Below, piece by piece: positions 61,626-64,000 of a DNA stretch of 64,000 nt. The position numbers and the translations under genes were made by a program. The stretch's first letter is position 1. Each line of letters starts with the position of its first letter. The notes under the pieces were generated by a model, which was not told the origin of the DNA, ran no database searches, and was given only the letters and a program-made list of their open reading frames with translations. Origin of the DNA: Chloroflexota bacterium (lineage in GTDB: Bacteria; Chloroflexota; Chloroflexia; Chloroheliales; Chloroheliaceae); assembly GCA_028287745.1 (NCBI GenBank), contig JAQBPB010000036.1:24816-88815 (forward strand), written 5' to 3'.

Positions 61626-62903
61626 ATGTCTTTGCCCTTCAATTCCGCGAGCAATCAAGGATTTCGCTTTTTTCCTTTTTCAAAGTCCGGCCAGCCCTGG
61701 GCATGGCTGTTAATTATGACCTTACTTGCAAGCTTACTGTTAAGTGCCTGCGGTGGAGAGACAACGCCCATACCGATAGAGCCAACCGCTACGCCTATTC
61801 CCCGTTTTCAGCAGGAGAATAATCCTGCCCTGAAATTCATCATGAATATACCCTTCAACTGGAATAAGACGATAATTGATGCCAATACGGTAGTCTATAC
61901 CAGGACCAACAACCCGAACATTGGTATCGGGGTACTTTCGCGGCAGGTGGGGCCGCTGACCCCGGAATCCAAGCGCCTGGCCCAGGAAAGATTGGACCAG
62001 TTAAAACGCCAGTTTCCGGCCCTGCGTGAGGATGCCGGTGGAGGGGGCAGCCTGACCCTGGTGGACACTACCCTTAGTGTGGACCGTTTGACCTACACTA
62101 ATACAAATAATATTGATGTAATCCAGTACACCGTCCAGGCCAATAACGTCAAAGCCCAGAGAGCCTATGTCCTGTTTGGAGTTACTACCGCCCAGGAAGC
62201 CGATGTCTACCGCCCGATATTTATCGAGTCGTTCAAGAGTTTTTCGTCAACCGACCAGGATGTCCTGGTGCAGAGTACCGATTCAGGCGTTGCCGACCCG
62301 ACGGTGATAGCCGCCAACAAGGGTGGTTATGTCCGGCCCCTTTCAGGCCGGGAGCAGCAAGGCGAGTATTTGCGGCTGGTGGAGTGGGAAACTCCGCCCT
62401 TAAATGCCAAGCTAAAGCAGCCGCGCCTGGTCGGGTTTTTCCCTTACGACTACATCTGGCGCCTGCGGCCCTTCCCGCAATCCGATAAACCGGCCCTTTA
62501 TCTTGAGTCGGATAAAGTAGATAAAACTACCGCCGAAGCGACTATGGCCTTTGGAGTCTACAAAGATGCTTTTCCGCTCAATAACCCCACTTCCGACGAT
62601 TGGCGCAAATTCTACACGCCTATCCTGGAGCTGTTGAAAAACCAGAACCTTAAGTCGTATGCGCCAAATGTTACCCTCGGTGAAATCAAGGATACGGGCG
62701 TCATGTACCGGGTGCCCTTTGCCGCCAGAAATGACGAGGGGCTTATCCAATCCAGGGGCGTTATCCTGTTCAGCAAGAGCGGCACCCACGGAATTGTTTC
62801 CCTGTTGAGCCTGAGTCCTTTCGCTTCGGTCAAACAAACCCTGGTCGATAGCATGGACGTAGATTTCCAGGTACTGGTAAACAGTCTTCAGGTAAAGTAT
62901 TAG
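61626..62903 (+). CDS. Lipoprotein with PsbP/LpqN-like domain
   Basis: 425 residues; AGGAGG lies before the ATG. The signal peptide ends in lipobox LLSAC, followed by a short Pro/Thr linker. Residues about 70-215 (PALKFIMNIPFNWNKTIIDA, NPNIGIGVLSRQ, YRPIFIESFKSF) look like the PsbP/DUF1795 fold also suggested for the kinase ectodomain. The C-terminal half (about 240-425) may be a second divergent copy ending VDSMDVDFQVLVNSLQVKY. Ligand unknown; envelope location is clear. Confidence 0.75.
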   Translation: MSLPFNSASNQGFRFFPFSKSGQPWAWLLIMTLLASLLLSACGGETTPIPIEPTATPIPRFQQENNPALKFIMNIPFNWNKTIIDANTVVYTRTNNPNIGIGVLSRQVGPLTPESKRLAQERLDQLKRQFPALREDAGGGGSLTLVDTTLSVDRLTYTNTNNIDVIQYTVQANNVKAQRAYVLFGVTTAQEADVYRPIFIESFKSFSSTDQDVLVQSTDSGVADPTVIAANKGGYVRPLSGREQQGEYLRLVEWETPPLNAKLKQPRLVGFFPYDYIWRLRPFPQSDKPALYLESDKVDKTTAEATMAFGVYKDAFPLNNPTSDDWRKFYTPILELLKNQNLKSYAPNVTLGEIKDTGVMYRVPFAARNDEGLIQSRGVILFSKSGTHGIVSLLSLSPFASVKQTLVDSMDVDFQVLVNSLQVKY

Positions 62904-62924
62904 ATTTAGTAACACCGCGTAACT

Positions 62925-63042
62925 AACCGCCTGCCAGGGCATTATAATTGTTGAAGAGGCGCACATTTCCGGGTTTTAAACAGCCCGGACGCCTGGATTT
63001 TGCTCAGATCTGTAAACAATTACCCCGGCAGGCGGTTTTTAT
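62925..63042 (+). terminator. Large branched or nested stem-loop ending in a T-tract
   Basis: AACCGCCTGCC (62925-62935) pairs with GGCAGGCGGTT (63027-63037); AATTGTT (62946-62952) with AACAATT (63015-63021); inside, AGGCG and CGCCT, and CCGGG and CCCGG, pair around 62957-62993. TTTTTATT ends the element. It acts at least as a terminator for the lipoprotein gene, but its size suggests a stable small RNA or a small mobile repeat. Confidence 0.6.
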
Positions 63043-63183
63043 TAGAAAAGACTTGAAGCTATCTTGATTTTGCTTAAAACAGGTCTAACAAATTACAATT
63101 AGGCTTGTAGGTAGTATCCTGGTTTTTCTGGAAATAAACCAGAGGGTTAGTAACAAATCTAATGTATGGAGGGTTGCAACAAA

Positions 63184-63564
63184 ATGTCCGACCAGACGAA
63201 TTTTAATCTAGATCCCAATTTTCGCCAGAGCCTTAACGCCGAACAGTTACTGACCCTGGAAAAAGTTGAACGATTGGCCGAACTGGACCCTGAAGTTACC
63301 CGGCGGCTGGCCCGGGCCCTGGACCGGCTGCAGCAAACTCTCCCTTACCAGCAATTGGACCAGAGCCCCGGCCGACCTGAAAACCTCATCCAACAGCTGG
63401 TGCTCAGTGAAGCCGAACGGGCCGCCCACGAGGAATTTGTTTCCCAGGAACTGCTGTCTTTGTTAGGCGTGGCGAACCAGTTGGTCCAGGCTTTTGGAAC
63501 CACCCGGCCCCAGGCCCAGGCCGACCGGCGCTTCCGCGAGCAACTCCGGGCCCAATTTAAATAA
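63184..63564 (+). CDS. Small uncharacterised helical protein, 126 residues
   Basis: ATG at 63184 (MSDQTNFNLDPNFRQSLNA) with GGAGGG 11 bp upstream; an in-frame ATG at 63166 overlaps that site. The protein is rich in Leu, Gln, Glu and Arg and predicted all-alpha: QLLTLEKVERLAELDPEVTR, LARALDRLQQTLPYQQLDQ and AHEEFVSQELLSLLGVANQL. No membrane segment or known family. It converges on the WXG100 gene and shares its terminator; a functional link is not shown. Confidence 0.65.
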   Translation: MSDQTNFNLDPNFRQSLNAEQLLTLEKVERLAELDPEVTRRLARALDRLQQTLPYQQLDQSPGRPENLIQQLVLSEAERAAHEEFVSQELLSLLGVANQLVQAFGTTRPQAQADRRFREQLRAQFK

Positions 63565-63695
63565 GCGGGCAGCCGACCGACTGGAACAACACCCGGAAAT
63601 ATTAAACTCAGCCGCACCTGGCAAGGCTGCAAATGGGACTCTCTTTTACCTGAAATACCCGCCGCTAAAAGGCGTTCTCTTAATTCGAGATTTAT

Positions 63696-63742
63696 AAACA
63701 ACAGAGGCCCGGGAATTTCCCGGGCCTCTGTTGTTTATTTAT
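63696..63742. terminator. Bidirectional terminator, near-perfect palindrome
   Basis: A 20-base arm at 63696-63715 is fully complementary to 63717-63736 around a single central T (AAACAACAGAGGCCCGGGAA type). T-rich DNA follows on both strands. It lies between the 126-residue gene and the WXG100 gene. Confidence 0.9.
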
Positions 63743-63751
63743 TGGTTTTAA

Positions 63752-64000
63752 TTAAACGCCGAGGGAAGCTTCGAACTTGACTGCGTCTTCAACCCAGTCG
63801 AAACCCAGCTCAACGATCTTGCTCAGCACATCCAGCATATCCTCGAAGCGGGGTACAATCCGGCTCTCGAAGGACTGGCGGGTCTTGTCAGCCGCCTCGC
63901 CTACCCAGAAGTTCTGGGTCTGGCGGTAGATGTCGCGCATATCGTTGGTCTTGTTGCCCAACTGGGTGTTCTTCTGCTTGTTGTCATCGAACAAAGCCCG
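63752..64000 (-). CDS. WXG100-like (ESAT-6 family) protein, N-terminus outside window
   Basis: The minus strand is open from the right edge to the stop at 63752, giving 82 residues; about 15-25 N-terminal residues probably lie outside. The core QNFWVGEAADKTRQSFESRI has the W-x-G turn between two helices, and the C-terminal helix (RFEDMLDVLSKIVELGFDWV) fits the family. The ending FEASLGV lacks a clear YxxxD/E export signal. WXG100 proteins are small dimers exported by type VII secretion or fused to toxins. No EssC/EccC is in the window. Confidence 0.75.
   Translation of the reverse strand, partial: RALFDDNKQKNTQLGNKTNDMRDIYRQTQNFWVGEAADKTRQSFESRIVPRFEDMLDVLSKIVELGFDWVEDAVKFEASLGV

Noticed and set aside
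1..64000. tRNA, rRNA, tmRNA, RNase P or SRP RNA genes
   Set aside because: I looked for their conserved cores in the intergenic regions and saw none; a covariance scan would be needed to be sure.

Overview
The window looks like chromosomal DNA of a Chloroflexota bacterium, possibly of the Ktedonobacteria/Chloroflexia side. This rests on lipoproteins with very long Thr/Ala-rich linkers after the lipobox, many TTG/GTG starts with strong Shine-Dalgarno sequences, secreted hydrolases ending in FGFP...WFERARLE repeats, putative glycoside hydrolases of the COG1306/DUF4015 type, and a WXG100 protein. This is inference from gene style; there is no rRNA or other phylogenetic marker here. I see no tRNA, rRNA, CRISPR array, phage or insertion-sequence gene.

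Layout. 1-14.5 kb (mostly minus strand): a circularly permuted ATP-grasp protein cut by the window edge, a PASTA-less Ser/Thr kinase, a divergent HExxH membrane protease, an FHA-domain membrane protein with Q/Y/G/P repeats, a LysM-L,D-transpeptidase, two paralogous secreted putative glycoside hydrolases, hisH and hisB, and an AraC-type regulator. 14.7-23.5 kb: two phytanoyl-CoA-dioxygenase-like enzymes, a fused heterodimer-type ABC exporter and a GH127 beta-L-arabinofuranosidase on the plus strand, facing a nitrilase. 23.9-34.4 kb: pspA, an unknown gene and miaA, an orphan UgpB-like glycerol-3-phosphate-binding lipoprotein, a large polytopic membrane protein, two alpha/beta hydrolases and a small protein.

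34.5-41.2 kb is a phosphate-uptake operon: pstS, a single-gene PstC-PstA fusion, two tandem pstB genes, phoU and a terminator. Upstream of pstS lie clusters of TTA-type hexamers spaced exactly 11 bp apart, the geometry of PhoB/PhoP boxes. The same four-unit array lies upstream of ugpB 8 kb away, with the same 9-bp distance to a -10-like hexamer. The two loci therefore look like one phosphate-starvation regulon.

41.9-47.7 kb is the most unusual region. A 17-codon gene with a perfect Shine-Dalgarno (MKVKTHVKAGPTEFKFD) is followed by a hairpin and then by three translationally coupled export genes: a minimal HlyD-type adaptor, a C39-peptidase ABC protein with an extra domain, and a second ABC protein with a degenerate N-terminal domain that stops right after its H-loop. 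I read this as an export system for a tiny, possibly unmodified peptide, with no maturation enzyme in view.

47.9-64 kb: a DUF1349 protein, a structured element with interleaved stems, an RRM RNA-binding protein with a long leader, small unknown proteins, a tandem PPOX flavoprotein, RecD2 helicase, a UxaA-type dehydratase with an acyl-CoA dehydrogenase, an HxlR regulator and a VOC protein, two lipoproteins, an LPG-synthase-like membrane protein, a structured terminator element and a WXG100 protein cut by the right edge.
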